From NCBI RefSeq assembly GCF_000744375.1, contig NZ_JQLU01000005.1, positions 2,217,496-2,281,495 on the forward strand: 64,000 bases of DNA, written 5' to 3'. A program made the translations under genes and the position numbers. The first letter of the stretch is position 1, and each line of letters opens with the position of its first letter. Of this stretch, positions 49,387 to 59,632 are shown piece after piece. This DNA comes from Carnobacterium gallinarum DSM 4847. Its GTDB lineage: Bacteria; Bacillota; Bacilli; Lactobacillales; Carnobacteriaceae. The notes beneath the pieces were generated by a model, which made no database searches, was not told where the DNA came from, and worked only from the letters and a program-made list of their open reading frames with translations.

Positions 49387-51834
49387 ATGACAAATAAAAA
49401 TGAAATGAAGGAAGCAATTATTGCTTACCTTGAAGGCAGCTCGAAAAAATCGTTTGCTGTCAAAGATATCAGTGAAGGCATGGGGTTAACTAGTGCTGCT
49501 GATTTTAAAATGCTCGTTGGTGAGTTAGCTAAAATGGAACGTGAAGGTCACTTAAAATTAAATAAAAAAGGGCATTTTAAATTGCCAAATAAAAAACCAG
49601 TATTAACCGGGATTTTCCGTGCAAATGATCGTGGCTTTGGCTTTGTATCTATCGAAGATGAGGATGATGATATTTATATTCCCCAAGGTCATACAAACTT
49701 TGCCTTAGATGGTGATGTGGTTACGGTAGATATTACTCGTGTACCTGAACCTTGGAATGATAAAGGTGCAGAAGGTGTAGTAGATTCTATTGTTGAGCGT
49801 AAGTTCCATCAATTAGTTGGTGAATTTTATGCCTATGATGATGAAGGTATTGCTGAAACAGAGTTATATGGATATGTCGTTCCACAAGATAAAAAAATTA
49901 ATGATATGCAAGTTTTTATTGAAGCTAAAGGAATTAAACCAGTTGATGGTGCCATTGTATTAGTAGAAATTACGTATTATCCAGATTTAGCTTTTCCAAA
50001 AAGTATGCAAGGGTTGATTAGCAAAACGATTGGGCATAAAAATGACCCAGGTGTAGATATTTTAGCAATCGTTTATAAACATGGAATTCCAACTGAATTT
50101 CCAGAAGCCGTTCTCAAGGAAGCTGATGCAGTTCCAGAAGTTATTTCTGAATCAGATCGAGAAGGTCGTCGTGATTTAACGAAAGAAATGATTGTGACGA
50201 TTGATGGTGAAGATGCAAAAGACTTAGATGATGCGGTTACTGTTCGTCGTTTAGATAATGGTAATTATCATTTAGGAGTGCATATTGCTGATGTTTCCTA
50301 TTATGTAACTGAAGATAGTGCCTTAGACGGTGAAGCCTTTGAACGGGCAACCAGTGTTTATTTAACGGATCGTGTGATTCCAATGTTGCCACATCGTTTA
50401 TCAAATGGACTATGTTCTTTGAATCCTCATGAAGATCGTTTAACCATGAGCTGTGAGATGGAAATTAATGCCGCTGGTGAAGTCGTGAAACATGAGATTT
50501 TCCCAAGTGTCATTCATTCATCAAAACGAATGACATATACTGCTGTCAATCAGATTTTAATGGAGAAAGATCCAGCTATTATTGCTGAAAATCAAGAGTT
50601 TGTTCCAATGTTTGAATTAATGGGGGAACTGCATGAAATTTTAGTAAATAAACGAAAATCTCGTGGTGCGATTGATTTTGAAGCACCAGAAGCACAAATT
50701 TTAGTGGATCAAAATGGTCATCCAGAAGAAATCGTGATGCGTCATCGTGGAATTGGTGAGCGTTTGATTGAATCCTTTATGCTTTCAGCTAATGAAACAG
50801 TTGCCGAACATTATTTCAAATTAGATGTCCCTTTCATTTATCGTGTTCATGAACAGCCAGATAGTGATCGGATGCAACGCTTTATGGAATTTGTAACAGC
50901 CTTTGGTATTTTAATGAAGGGAAGTAGCGGCGAGGTTTCGCCTAAACAGCTTCAAAAAGTGTTACGTGAGGCTGAAGGAAAACCAGAAGAAGCAGTGATT
51001 TCGACAATGATGTTACGGAGCATGAAACAAGCGAAGTATGATTCAGAAGCCTTAGGACATTTTGGTTTAGGGGCAGAATTTTATTCGCATTTCACTTCAC
51101 CAATTCGTCGTTATCCAGATTTAATCGTTCATCGTTTGATTCGAGCATATGCTGTGAATGGAATTGGCAACGAAGAAAAGGTTAAATGGGCGAGTAAGCT
51201 ACCTGAAATTGCTGAACAAAGCTCTAAAATGGAGCGTCGTGCAGTTGATGCAGAGCGTGAAACAGATTCATTGAAGAAAACAGAGTATATGGCTGATAAA
51301 GTTGGCGAAATATACGATGGCGTGATTAGTTCTGTCACTAAATTCGGTATTTTTGTTGAATTGCCTAATACAATTGAAGGTCTGATCCATATTTCAAATA
51401 TGAGAGAAGATTACTTTGAGTTTATTGAGAATCATATGATGCTAGTTGGTGAACGAACGGGAGTTAGCTACCGTATTGGTCAAGGAGTTAAAATTAAAGT
51501 AACGAAAGCTGATGTAGAAACGCGTGAAATTGACTTTGAATTGATTCCTGATCCAAATGCTCCTAAAGTTCCAGTGATCGATCGTCCTAAAAAAGGACGC
51601 GGTGGCAATCGTGAGGGAGATCGTCGTCGTGGAAATGGCGGCAAACCTAGTTATAATAAAGGGAAATCTTCTTCTGAAGGCGGAGCTAAAAAAAGTAGCG
51701 GTAAGAATACAGGAAAATTAAAAGTAGCGATTAATGAGAATGGTCCTAAAAAAGGGAAAAAGACAACTGGTGGAAAAGGCAAGAGTCCTTTTTATACGAG
51801 TGTTGCTAAGCCAAAGAAGAAAAAGAAAAAATAA
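49387..51834 (+). CDS. rnr: Ribonuclease R (815 aa)
   Basis: 3'-5' exoribonuclease that degrades structured RNA and, with tmRNA/SmpB, non-stop mRNA. N-terminal winged helix (~1-70), cold-shock domains (~70-215), catalytic RNB domain (TIDGEDAKDLDDAVTV acidic cluster ~270-285; SPIRRYPDLIVHR), S1 domain (~625-710, GEIYDGVISSVTKFGIFVEL), then a long Lys/Gly-rich basic tail (~715-815). Nearly contiguous with est and 37 bp before smpB. Confidence 0.97.
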   Translation: MTNKNEMKEAIIAYLEGSSKKSFAVKDISEGMGLTSAADFKMLVGELAKMEREGHLKLNKKGHFKLPNKKPVLTGIFRANDRGFGFVSIEDEDDDIYIPQGHTNFALDGDVVTVDITRVPEPWNDKGAEGVVDSIVERKFHQLVGEFYAYDDEGIAETELYGYVVPQDKKINDMQVFIEAKGIKPVDGAIVLVEITYYPDLAFPKSMQGLISKTIGHKNDPGVDILAIVYKHGIPTEFPEAVLKEADAVPEVISESDREGRRDLTKEMIVTIDGEDAKDLDDAVTVRRLDNGNYHLGVHIADVSYYVTEDSALDGEAFERATSVYLTDRVIPMLPHRLSNGLCSLNPHEDRLTMSCEMEINAAGEVVKHEIFPSVIHSSKRMTYTAVNQILMEKDPAIIAENQEFVPMFELMGELHEILVNKRKSRGAIDFEAPEAQILVDQNGHPEEIVMRHRGIGERLIESFMLSANETVAEHYFKLDVPFIYRVHEQPDSDRMQRFMEFVTAFGILMKGSSGEVSPKQLQKVLREAEGKPEEAVISTMMLRSMKQAKYDSEALGHFGLGAEFYSHFTSPIRRYPDLIVHRLIRAYAVNGIGNEEKVKWASKLPEIAEQSSKMERRAVDAERETDSLKKTEYMADKVGEIYDGVISSVTKFGIFVELPNTIEGLIHISNMREDYFEFIENHMMLVGERTGVSYRIGQGVKIKVTKADVETREIDFELIPDPNAPKVPVIDRPKKGRGGNREGDRRRGNGGKPSYNKGKSSSEGGAKKSSGKNTGKLKVAINENGPKKGKKTTGGKGKSPFYTSVAKPKKKKKK

Positions 51835-51871
51835 CTAAATTAAGCAGACGTTTAGGGAGGCGAAAGATTCA

Positions 51872-52330
51872 ATGCCAAAGCATGAAGGAAAGTTAGTTGC
51901 TCAAAATCGAAAGGCCAGACATGATTATACAATTATTGATACTGTAGAAGCAGGGATGGTTTTACAAGGTACTGAAATCAAATCTATTCGTGGTGCTCGG
52001 ATTAATTTAAAGGATGGATATGCTCGTATTTACAAGGATGAAATCTTTTTGCATAATGTGCATATTAGTCCTTATGAGCAAGGAAATCAATTTAACCATG
52101 ATCCATTGAGAGTCCGTAAATTATTGTTGCATAAAAAACAAATTGCCCGTTTAGTCAATGAAACTAAAGGAACAGGGATTACCTTAGTTCCTTTGAAAGT
52201 TTACATTAAAAATGGCTATGCTAAAGTTTTAATTGGCTTAGCTAAGGGTAAGAAAAATTATGATAAGCGTGAAGATTTGAAACGCAAAGATGCCAAACGT
52301 GATATGGATCGTATGATGAAGATCCGTTAA
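51872..52330 (+). CDS. smpB: SsrA-binding protein SmpB (152 aa)
   Basis: Binds tmRNA and delivers it to stalled ribosomes. [27 protein letters not shown] and the C-terminal [18 protein letters not shown] basic helix are hallmarks. RBS TAGGGAGGCG. The tmRNA gene ssrA, often adjacent, is not seen in the following 250 bp. Confidence 0.97.
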   Translation: MPKHEGKLVAQNRKARHDYTIIDTVEAGMVLQGTEIKSIRGARINLKDGYARIYKDEIFLHNVHISPYEQGNQFNHDPLRVRKLLLHKKQIARLVNETKGTGITLVPLKVYIKNGYAKVLIGLAKGKKNYDKREDLKRKDAKRDMDRMMKIR

Positions 52331-52342
52331 ATGGTGAATAAG

Positions 52343-52391
52343 ATAGCTTGTTGTTGATGTGACTATTCATATTGGCAACAAGCTATTTTTA
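52343..52391 (+). terminator. Terminator after smpB
   Basis: Arms ATAGCTTGTTG / CAACAAGCTAT (22-nt loop with further weak pairing), then TTTTT. Confidence 0.78.
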
Positions 52392-52495
52392 TAGAATAAT
52401 AGAGTTGGTTAATGAAAGATAAAAATAATTTTTTTGGAAGTTAAATGAAGGATATGTCCACTCTGATTAAATAGTCTACCTTTATTATTTAAATG

Positions 52496-52526
52496 TATAG
52501 ACAAATTATTCGGATGTCTGTATAAT
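52496..52526 (+). promoter_or_regulatory. Promoter/operator of the GH1 gene
   Basis: -35 TAGACA (52498-52503), 17-bp spacer, -10 TATAAT (52521-52526). TATAGACA (52496-52503) and TGTCTGTATA (52515-52524) form an inverted repeat spanning the core promoter, a likely repressor site. Confidence 0.65.
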
Positions 52527-52582
52527 CAAATATGTAAAGGAAGTTTAAACGACTTTAATTAGCGAGATAAGGAGCGGATAAT

Positions 52583-53980
52583 ATGGTGAAATATGAATTT
52601 CCAAAGGATTTTTGGTGGGGTTCGGCAGCAAGTGGACCACAAACAGAAGGTGTTTATGATGGCGATGGTAAAGGTGAAAGTTTATGGGATTTTTGGTATC
52701 AAACAGAACCTGAAAAATTCTTTAATCAAGTAGGTCCAGAGAAAACATCACGCTTCTATCAAAAGTATGCAGAAGACATTCAGTTAATGAAAGAAACGGG
52801 TCATACAAGCTATCGAACGTCAATTCAATGGAGTCGTTTAATTCCTAATGGAACGGGTGAAGTGAATCCACAAGCCGTTGAATTTTATAATAAAGTGATT
52901 GATGAGTTGATTGCGAATGATATTGAACCATTTATCAACTTATACCATTTTGATATTCCAATGGCGTTGCAACGTGAAGGTGGCTGGTTAAATCGTAAAA
53001 CAGTGGATGCCTATGTTGTTTTTGCTAAAACATGTTTTGAACTATTTGGTGATCGTGTGAAGAAATGGTTTACACATAATGAACCGATTGTTCCGGTTGA
53101 AGCAGGTTATTTATATCAATTCCATTATCCAAATGAAATTAATTTACGTCATGCAGTGCAAGTTGGTTTTCATGAGTTATTGTCTAGTGCCAAAGCGATT
53201 GAGGCTTATCATGCAATGAAGCTAGATGGTGAGATTGGTATTATTTTAAACTTAACTCCGAGCTATCCAAGAGATGAAACGAATCCAGCAGATGTGAAAG
53301 CAGCAGCAATTGCCGATGCATTCTTTAATCGTTCCTTCTTAGATCCATCTGTTAAAGGAACGTTCCCGACTGAATTAGTTGAAATTTTAAAAGAAATCGA
53401 TCATCTTCCAATTTATGAAGCGGATGATTTAGAAACAATTGCCAATAATACAGTCGATATTTTAGGAATTAATTACTATCAACCTCGTCGTATTAAAGCG
53501 AAAGAAACTCCAATTGATGGAACTCATGGACCAATGCCGGATGATTATTTTGATAATTATGAAATGCCTGGTCGCAAAATGAATATCTACCGTGGATGGG
53601 AAATTTACGAAAAAGGTATTTATGATATTTTAACAAATGTTCGCGAAAACTACGGCAATATTCGTTGTTACATCTCTGAAAATGGGATGGGTGTTGAGAA
53701 TGAGGAACGCTTTATTAATGAAGCGGGTCAAGTTGAAGATGATTATCGCATTGATTTTGTGAAAGATCATTTACGTTACGTTCATCAAGCGATTCAAGAA
53801 GGCAGTAATGTTCAAGGCTATCATATGTGGACTTGTATGGATAATTGGTCATGGGCAAATGCTTATAAAAACCGCTATGGCTTTATCTCAGTGAATTTAG
53901 ATAAAGAAGGCGAGCGTACGATTAAGAAAAGTGGACATTGGTTTAAACAAATGACAGAGGCTCATGGTTTTGATGATTAA
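52583..53980 (+). CDS. GH1 family 6-phospho-beta-glucosidase (465 aa)
   Basis: Hydrolyses phosphorylated beta-glucosides imported by a PTS. FPKDFWWGSAASGPQTEG start, acid/base Glu in WFTHNEPIVP (~168), nucleophile Glu in CYISENGMG (~365), and WTCMDNWSWANAYKNRYGF. The Lys/Tyr-rich phosphate site near the C-terminus (YKNRYGFI) suggests phospho-sugar use, but bglA-type specificity needs testing. RBS AAGGAGCGG. No PTS transporter is adjacent in the window. A terminator follows. Confidence 0.9.
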   Translation: MVKYEFPKDFWWGSAASGPQTEGVYDGDGKGESLWDFWYQTEPEKFFNQVGPEKTSRFYQKYAEDIQLMKETGHTSYRTSIQWSRLIPNGTGEVNPQAVEFYNKVIDELIANDIEPFINLYHFDIPMALQREGGWLNRKTVDAYVVFAKTCFELFGDRVKKWFTHNEPIVPVEAGYLYQFHYPNEINLRHAVQVGFHELLSSAKAIEAYHAMKLDGEIGIILNLTPSYPRDETNPADVKAAAIADAFFNRSFLDPSVKGTFPTELVEILKEIDHLPIYEADDLETIANNTVDILGINYYQPRRIKAKETPIDGTHGPMPDDYFDNYEMPGRKMNIYRGWEIYEKGIYDILTNVRENYGNIRCYISENGMGVENEERFINEAGQVEDDYRIDFVKDHLRYVHQAIQEGSNVQGYHMWTCMDNWSWANAYKNRYGFISVNLDKEGERTIKKSGHWFKQMTEAHGFDD

Positions 53981-53996
53981 AGATTAAATAAGTATC

Positions 53997-54039
53997 GGTT
54001 TGAGAAGAAAAGATAACTTTTCTTCTCAAACCTTTTTTT
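53997..54039 (+). terminator. Terminator after GH1 gene
   Basis: Perfect 16-bp stem GGTTTGAGAAGAAAAG / CTTTTCTTCTCAAACC, loop ATAA, seven T. Confidence 0.95.
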
Positions 54040-54119
54040 GCTAGGCAAATTTTGGCGCATTTTTGAGTTTGTTTGATACAATAGGAGAGAATAATAGCAA
54101 TGAAGGGAAGCGAAGTAAA

Positions 54120-54590
54120 ATGACAATTTATGATTTTACCGTAACTGAAATGAATGGTCAAAGTACAACTTTAGCAAAATATCAAGATTATGTTGTATTG
54201 ATTGTAAATACAGCGAGTAAATGTGGCTTTACACCGCAATTAGAAGGCTTAGAAACACTTTATGAAGCCTATAAGGATCAAAAATTTGTTGTTTTAGGTT
54301 TTCCATGTAATCAATTCTTAATGCAAGATCCAAAAAGCAATGAGGAAATTATGGAATTTTGTCAGTTGAATTATGGTGTTCATTTCCCGATGCATGAAAA
54401 AATCAAAGTCAAAGGCAAACATGCAGATCCGCTGTATCAATATCTTGTTAAAGAAACCGACGATAAAAAAATTGAATGGAATTTTACGAAATTCTTAATT
54501 GGTCGCGATGGAAAAATTGTAGAGCGTTTTGGTTCTAAAGTTGCTCCAGAGGAGATTACTTCGGATATTGAAGCTGAGTTGGCTAAATAA
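54120..54590 (+). CDS. Glutathione peroxidase-family thiol peroxidase (156 aa)
   Basis: Cys-type Gpx: NTASKCGFTPQLEGLE with the peroxidatic Cys (residue ~34) in place of selenocysteine, FPCNQFLMQDP (Gln of the active site, resolving Cys region) and WNFTKFLIGRDGKIVERF. In bacteria such enzymes usually take electrons from thioredoxin, which would link it to trxB. ATG 54120 chosen with AGGGAAG upstream; the longer in-frame start at 54063 adds a non-conserved extension. Confidence 0.92.
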   Translation: MTIYDFTVTEMNGQSTTLAKYQDYVVLIVNTASKCGFTPQLEGLETLYEAYKDQKFVVLGFPCNQFLMQDPKSNEEIMEFCQLNYGVHFPMHEKIKVKGKHADPLYQYLVKETDDKKIEWNFTKFLIGRDGKIVERFGSKVAPEEITSDIEAELAK

Positions 54591-54601
54591 GTTAAACGAG
54601 C

Positions 54602-54643
54602 AAAAAGAGCTGGAAACAATGAGTTTGTTTTCAGCTCTTTTTC
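54602..54643. terminator. Bidirectional terminator between gpx and GNAT gene
   Basis: Stem AAAAAGAGCTGGAAAC with its complement, A/T-tracts both sides, between convergent genes. Confidence 0.87.
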
Positions 54644-54679
54644 TCGTTTAAAGGTTAGTAAAAATTAGCCTCTTTTATT

Positions 54680-55105
54680 TTAGTCAATGAGTCTTTTTTC
54701 TAAGTAATACTTTGTTGTTTCTTCGAGAGGAACTCCTTGGAGATGCCCAAAAATAGTATAGCCATGTTTTTGATAGAATTTTGGAGCTTGCCAACTCATT
54801 GTTTCTAGAACAATTAAAGTACAATTCTTTTTTCTAGCAATAGCTTCAATAGCAGTTAGCAACTGACTGCCAATTCCGTTTTTTTGTTTTGCAGAATCAA
54901 TGGCTAATAAGCTGATGTGTAGATGATTCCAACTAATTTCACCTGTGATTCCACCAAGATAGTCATTCGTATCGCTGAAGGCAGCTAGTGAGATGAATTT
55001 CTTTTCAAATGGGGGAACATGGAATTTTTGGTCACGGCTATTTTTTTCTAGTAAACTTGCTAGTTTTTGATTGTTTTCAGCTAAGTCAATTTCTTTGATA
55101 TGCAT
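54680..55105 (-). CDS. GNAT-family N-acetyltransferase (141 aa)
   Basis: GCN5-related fold: acceptor-side strand LGGITGEISWNHLHISLLAI, acetyl-CoA loop KQKNGIGSQLL (Q/R-x2-G-x-G/A variant) at ~82-92, and the YQKHGYTIFGHL motif near the C-terminus. Substrate unknown. RBS AGGAGG on the minus strand, ATG 55105. 21 bp downstream of the DUF308 gene in the same direction, so probably co-transcribed with it. Confidence 0.87.
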   Translation of the reverse strand: MHIKEIDLAENNQKLASLLEKNSRDQKFHVPPFEKKFISLAAFSDTNDYLGGITGEISWNHLHISLLAIDSAKQKNGIGSQLLTAIEAIARKKNCTLIVLETMSWQAPKFYQKHGYTIFGHLQGVPLEETTKYYLEKRLID

Positions 55106-55126
55106 AAAAAGTCCTCCTAAAAATTC

Positions 55127-56413
55127 TTAATTGTAAATTTCATAGCTTACAACATTGCTGTCTGGTTTTTTAAATTCTTGTCGCAAATAGTGTAAATAAG
55201 TTCCAGGAGAAAGAATTCCATTTTGTTTTAGTAGATCAATTCCAGTGGCCTCTAAGAGGGTATCTGCTAGTAGCACACAATTGCTAGTTAAGACAAAATA
55301 GGATTTAAAAGGTTCTTTATGGAATTTGTAAAATTGAGCATCGATTTGATCGTATACTTCACTGGCGTAGTCTGTATAATCCGCAGTTGTGGCTTGTTCA
55401 CCGCTCATTAAGGCTAGTTCTAACTTAGAGTGCCATTGATAGGCCTCTTCCTTTAGTTCAGCTAAAGCGCCTCGTACAGCTAGCAATTGTTCATCCGTTA
55501 ATGAAATACCAAATCCAAATAAAGTTTTTTGGCTATAGCGAATGCAGAAGGGAATGTACTCTTCCTTACTAGAATGCATTAACACGCCATCTCCCATTGT
55601 GTCAAACAAATGAAAAGAATGTTCATCGTAATTGCCATAAGAAATAATTTCACCATCAAAGTATAAATCTAAGTGACCAATCGCACCGAAACTTTTTTCA
55701 GTAACGTGGATAAAAATTTCTAAATTCGGGATTTGGTCATTTTTTTTATCAATAAAATCAGGAATTGCATTTGGTTCAGTACTTGGTTTCAGGAAAGTTG
55801 TTGTTTCTTTTAGAACCATTTTAGGGATAAAAGCTTCGACAATACTAGGTAGTGAAATTCGGATTTTGCGTTTAAACTGATCAATTTTCGTTCGCTCTAA
55901 AAAATTTAATAAGAAAAAATAAAGATTAACAAAGCCGTACATTAAAAAATATAAACCAAAAATATTTAAGGTTTGATCGAGATTGAAAAAAGGGGAAAAG
56001 AGTAATAAAAAGCCAATTGTTAGCAGAAAAATACCACTGACTAAAAGTTGATACCAACCAGGTAAACGGCTTTTTCGTAAAGTTCTGTAGTTAATGAATT
56101 TAGCAAATCCCTTAATTGCTGTATATCCACCAAAAAGCATCATTAATAGGTGGATTGGGACAATTGGCAAATAATAAATGATAAAACCAATGACCAGCTT
56201 AATTACACTATCTTGAAGTAGCTTCCAATCCTGACCTCTTTGAAGGAGGAAACGAACGAGATGAGAAAGTCCATCAATCAAAAAAGCAAGAGCAACTAAG
56301 AAGAATAGGGGGAAAAAGATGGTTTCATTAAAAACCATAATGAGAGTGCCCGCACCAATGAGTAAACTACCAGTTAAAAATAAAATAAGTTGATTTTGAG
56401 ATTTTGCAGACAT
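55127..56413 (-). CDS. DUF308-like membrane protein with possible permuted papain-like domain (428 aa)
   Basis: N-terminal ~165 residues hold six hydrophobic segments arranged as HdeD/DUF308 pairs. The soluble C-terminal ~220 residues have GAIGHLDLYFDGEIISYGNYDE with a conserved His (~250) near its start and later SYFVLTSNCVLLADTLLEATG with Cys (~386), the His-before-Cys order of circularly permuted NlpC/P60 (DUF4105-like) enzymes. If right, this is a membrane-tethered thiol hydrolase or acyltransferase facing one side of the membrane. This is by motif only. Start ATG 56413 on the minus strand. Confidence 0.65.
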   Translation of the reverse strand: MSAKSQNQLILFLTGSLLIGAGTLIMVFNETIFFPLFFLVALAFLIDGLSHLVRFLLQRGQDWKLLQDSVIKLVIGFIIYYLPIVPIHLLMMLFGGYTAIKGFAKFINYRTLRKSRLPGWYQLLVSGIFLLTIGFLLLFSPFFNLDQTLNIFGLYFLMYGFVNLYFFLLNFLERTKIDQFKRKIRISLPSIVEAFIPKMVLKETTTFLKPSTEPNAIPDFIDKKNDQIPNLEIFIHVTEKSFGAIGHLDLYFDGEIISYGNYDEHSFHLFDTMGDGVLMHSSKEEYIPFCIRYSQKTLFGFGISLTDEQLLAVRGALAELKEEAYQWHSKLELALMSGEQATTADYTDYASEVYDQIDAQFYKFHKEPFKSYFVLTSNCVLLADTLLEATGIDLLKQNGILSPGTYLHYLRQEFKKPDSNVVSYEIYN

Positions 56414-56701
56414 ATAGATTAGAGCCTTTCTGAGTAAAAAATTATTTCTATACGGACTTAAAAAAAGATGTTATATAAAGCTAGTTTACCATTATATAAG
56501 GAGAAATTAAAGTCGCTAGGTACTGAAAGCAGTAAAAGCTGATAAGAAGAAAATTTATAGGAAATGGTACATCTAACTTGGTTTTTTGGGAGTAGATAAA
56601 GCAAGAGTCTTTTTTTAATTTTTTTTCATGTTATAATAATTGGTATATGTACAAAAAGTAAGTAGTGTTTAGTGAAAACACTAAAGTAATGGGGGGAGAA
56701 A

Positions 56702-58666
56702 ATGAAAGCTAAAGAAAAATATTTAAGATTAATGGCAAAGGAATTTCCAACAATCGGTGATACAGTGAGTGAAATTATCAATTTAGAGGCAATTTTAAAT
56801 TTACCGAAGGGAACGGAACATTTTATTAGTGATATCCATGGTGAGTATGATGCGTTCCAACATGTGCTACGAAATGGATCAGGAAATGTGAAGCAGAAGA
56901 TTAAAGAAGTGTTTCATAATCAATTGAGCCAAGAAGAAATCAATCAGTTGGCAACTTTAATTTATTATCCAAAGGAAAAGGTTCAACGAATCATTAGTCA
57001 ATTTGAAACTCAGGATGAAATCAATGATTGGTATTGTTTGACATTAACTCGTTTGACTGAGCTTTGTAGTTTAGTGGCTTCAAAGTATACTCGTTCTAAG
57101 GTTCGCAAAGCGTTGCCGAAAGAGTTTGCTTATATTATTGAAGAATTGTTATTCAAATCGTTGGATAATCTAGATAAAAAGGATTATTACGATGAAATTA
57201 TCCAAAGTATTATTGACTTAGATCGTGGAAGTGAATTTATTTGTGGCATTTCGTATCTGATTCAACAGTTGGTTGTGGATCATTTACATGTGGTGGGAGA
57301 TATTTATGACCGTGGACCTTTTCCTGATAAGATCATGGATACATTAATGGATTATCATTCTGTTGACATTCAATGGGGAAATCATGATATTTTATGGATG
57401 GGTGCAGCGAGTGGTTCGGCTGTCTGTTTAGCAAATGTAATCCGAATTAGTGCTCGTTATGACAATCTATCTATTCTAGAAGATGGCTACGGAATTTCTT
57501 TACGCCCTTTATTAACGTTTTCTGATATGACTTACGCTGATGATCGCAATGATTATTTTAAACCAAAGATTAATCCTGAGCATGAAGATTATTTAAGTGA
57601 AGAAATTCGTCAAATTAGTAAAATGCACCAAGCGATTGCGATTATCCAGTTTAAATTAGAAGGCGAGATTATTTCAAGACGACCGGAGTTTGAGATGGAT
57701 TCACGTTTGGTGTTGTCTAAGATTGATTATGAACAAGCAACGATTGAGTTAAATGGGGAAATATATCCTTTAAAACATGGCTATTTTCCTACGATTGATC
57801 CAGAAAATCCCTATCAGTTGACTCCTGATGAAGCTCAGCTAGTTGATAAGTTAATTTTGGCTTTTAAAAATAGTGAACGGCTGCAAAAGCATGTGGCATT
57901 CCTTTTAAAGAAGGGGCATATGTATCTAGCTTATAATAATAATCTGCTATTACATGGTTGCTTACCGTTAAATGCTGATGGTAGTTTTATGGAATTAGTC
58001 ATTGATGGTACGCCTTATAGTGGAAAGCAGTTATTGGATAAATTTGAAGAGGACTTACGTTTAGGCTATCAAATTAAAGGTGCTGCTAAGGAAAAATATT
58101 TAGATATGATTTGGTATTTGTGGACTGGGGCAGCTTCTTCACTTTTTGGAAAAGATCAGATGACTACTTTTGAACGTTATTTCATTTCTAATAAGGATAC
58201 GCACACAGAACGAAAAAATCCGTATTATCATTTACGAAATCTACCTGAGGTTTGTGAAGTAATCTTGACTGAATTTGGCTTAGATCCGGAATTGGGGCAC
58301 ATTATAAATGGTCACACACCTGTTAAAGAACGAATCGGTGAAGATCCAATCAAAGCGAATGGCAAATTAATCGTTATTGATGGTGGTTTTTCTAAAGCTT
58401 ATCAAAAAACGACTGGTTTAGCAGGATATACCTTATTGTATAATTCTTATGGCATGCAATTGGCCTCACATCAGCCCTTTAGTTCAAAAAAAGAGGCTAT
58501 TGAGAGTGAACAGGATATTCTTTCAACCCGACGTGTGATTGACCGTGAGCTTAGGCGTAAAAAAGTTCGAGAAACGGATAATGGAAAAGAATTAATGAAA
58601 CAGTTAGTTGATTTAAAAGAGTTGTTAGCAGCTTATCGTAGTGGCTTTTTAAGTCAAAATAATTAA
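56702..58666 (+). CDS. fbp: Fructose-1,6-bisphosphatase, class III (654 aa)
   Basis: Gluconeogenic FBPase of the Firmicutes-specific class III, a metallophosphoesterase-like enzyme: [10 protein letters not shown] (~residues 43-52), [14 protein letters not shown] (~199-212), [12 protein letters not shown] (~219-230) and INGHTPVKE (~534-542) carry the metal ligands. Length is typical. RBS GGGGGAG. It opposes the glycolytic operon in this window and fits with YvcK and CggR control of carbon flow. Confidence 0.96.
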   Translation: MKAKEKYLRLMAKEFPTIGDTVSEIINLEAILNLPKGTEHFISDIHGEYDAFQHVLRNGSGNVKQKIKEVFHNQLSQEEINQLATLIYYPKEKVQRIISQFETQDEINDWYCLTLTRLTELCSLVASKYTRSKVRKALPKEFAYIIEELLFKSLDNLDKKDYYDEIIQSIIDLDRGSEFICGISYLIQQLVVDHLHVVGDIYDRGPFPDKIMDTLMDYHSVDIQWGNHDILWMGAASGSAVCLANVIRISARYDNLSILEDGYGISLRPLLTFSDMTYADDRNDYFKPKINPEHEDYLSEEIRQISKMHQAIAIIQFKLEGEIISRRPEFEMDSRLVLSKIDYEQATIELNGEIYPLKHGYFPTIDPENPYQLTPDEAQLVDKLILAFKNSERLQKHVAFLLKKGHMYLAYNNNLLLHGCLPLNADGSFMELVIDGTPYSGKQLLDKFEEDLRLGYQIKGAAKEKYLDMIWYLWTGAASSLFGKDQMTTFERYFISNKDTHTERKNPYYHLRNLPEVCEVILTEFGLDPELGHIINGHTPVKERIGEDPIKANGKLIVIDGGFSKAYQKTTGLAGYTLLYNSYGMQLASHQPFSSKKEAIESEQDILSTRRVIDRELRRKKVRETDNGKELMKQLVDLKELLAAYRSGFLSQNN

Positions 58667-58678
58667 TAGAGTAACGAG

Positions 58679-58713
58679 AAGAGAATTTTTCATTTTTGAA
58701 AGTTCTCTTTTTT
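58679..58713 (+). terminator. Terminator after fbp
   Basis: Imperfect stem from AAGAGAATTTTT to GAAAGTTCTCTT followed by T-tract. Confidence 0.75.
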
Positions 58714-58933
58714 ATGAATGAGTAAATAAGGAACAACAATTAATGAAGCTAAATAATTTATTTTTTTGAGAAGTTAAGTATGATATGATAGAGAATGCTT
58801 ACTGGAAATTGGATTAGAAACTACATATTAGTAAGAAGATTGTGAATGTGCGACAGGTGAATTCTAAGGATCATGGAATGCCTGAAAAGGTTGCAACAGA
58901 AACGAAGTAGGTACTAAAAGAAACGAGGGGATA

Positions 58934-59542
58934 ATGATTAATACTGAAGAAACGTATCTAAAATTTTTATTAAGAACGATAAAAAAACCATCTAGCGCTG
59001 ATGCAACAGAAAATTCACTATATGGCTATCTTTCAATCAGCCTGATTGCGTTTTTTATTGCACTAACATCAGGTAGAATAACAGCTCAGTTAGTTGAAAA
59101 CATGAGTATATTTACAACAATTTCTCCATTTATAAGTGGATTACTGACCTTTTTTAAGATAATCCTTTTTTTAGGTGCTCTTTTAATGGCAGATATTGTA
59201 TTAACGTATGGTATCATTGTAATTATGTATAAAAGAAAAGTGGATTTTAATCAATTTGTGACACGATTTATGGGCTTATTTAGTTTTGCTGTCCCTGTAG
59301 CTGTTGTCATTGGATTGCTAGGATTTGTTTTTGGTTTAGCCATGGTGAACGTCATTGGATATTTGTTAGTTAGTATCTTTATTGGCTATTTAACTGCTTT
59401 TAATTATCTGTTAATTCAAACGAAGCAAGGGAACGGCGTGGATTTTATTTATGTATTGTTAACAAGTAATCTTGTTTATCTTATTGGGATTTCTAGTTTA
59501 TTAAAGTCAGTCTTTGCACCACTTATTGGTTCATTTTTTTAA
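58934..59542 (+). CDS. Polytopic membrane protein of unknown function (202 aa)
   Basis: Five or so hydrophobic segments (~28-46, 60-82, 84-103, 122-148, 150-172, 180-198) after a 25-residue cytosolic N-terminus (INTEETYLKFLLRTIKKPSS). General layout is like Yip1/DUF6574-type integral membrane proteins, but no diagnostic motif is visible. RBS ACGAGGGG. Convergent with the DUF2187 gene across a shared terminator. The 267 bp before it hold no supported gene. Confidence 0.7.
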   Translation: MINTEETYLKFLLRTIKKPSSADATENSLYGYLSISLIAFFIALTSGRITAQLVENMSIFTTISPFISGLLTFFKIILFLGALLMADIVLTYGIIVIMYKRKVDFNQFVTRFMGLFSFAVPVAVVIGLLGFVFGLAMVNVIGYLLVSIFIGYLTAFNYLLIQTKQGNGVDFIYVLLTSNLVYLIGISSLLKSVFAPLIGSFF

Positions 59543-59565
59543 ATAGAATATAGTTTTATAAACAA

Positions 59566-59605
59566 ATAGGATATAAATCAAAATTTCTTTTGAGCTATAT
59601 CCTAT
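59566..59605. terminator. Bidirectional terminator between convergent genes
   Basis: Arms ATAGGATATA / TATATCCTAT with inner CAAAA/TTTTG pairing. Confidence 0.85.
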
Positions 59606-59632
59606 CTTCTTTTGATTTGATTAAATTTGAGT

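Noticed and set aside
52331-52582. tmRNA (ssrA) expected after smpB
   Set aside because: No tmRNA-like acceptor ends or tag reading frame could be seen; only a terminator and the GH1 promoter.
58848-58910. 20-codon GTG-started open frame upstream of the 202-aa membrane protein
   Set aside because: No Shine-Dalgarno, no signal-peptide character; it cannot be supported as a gene.
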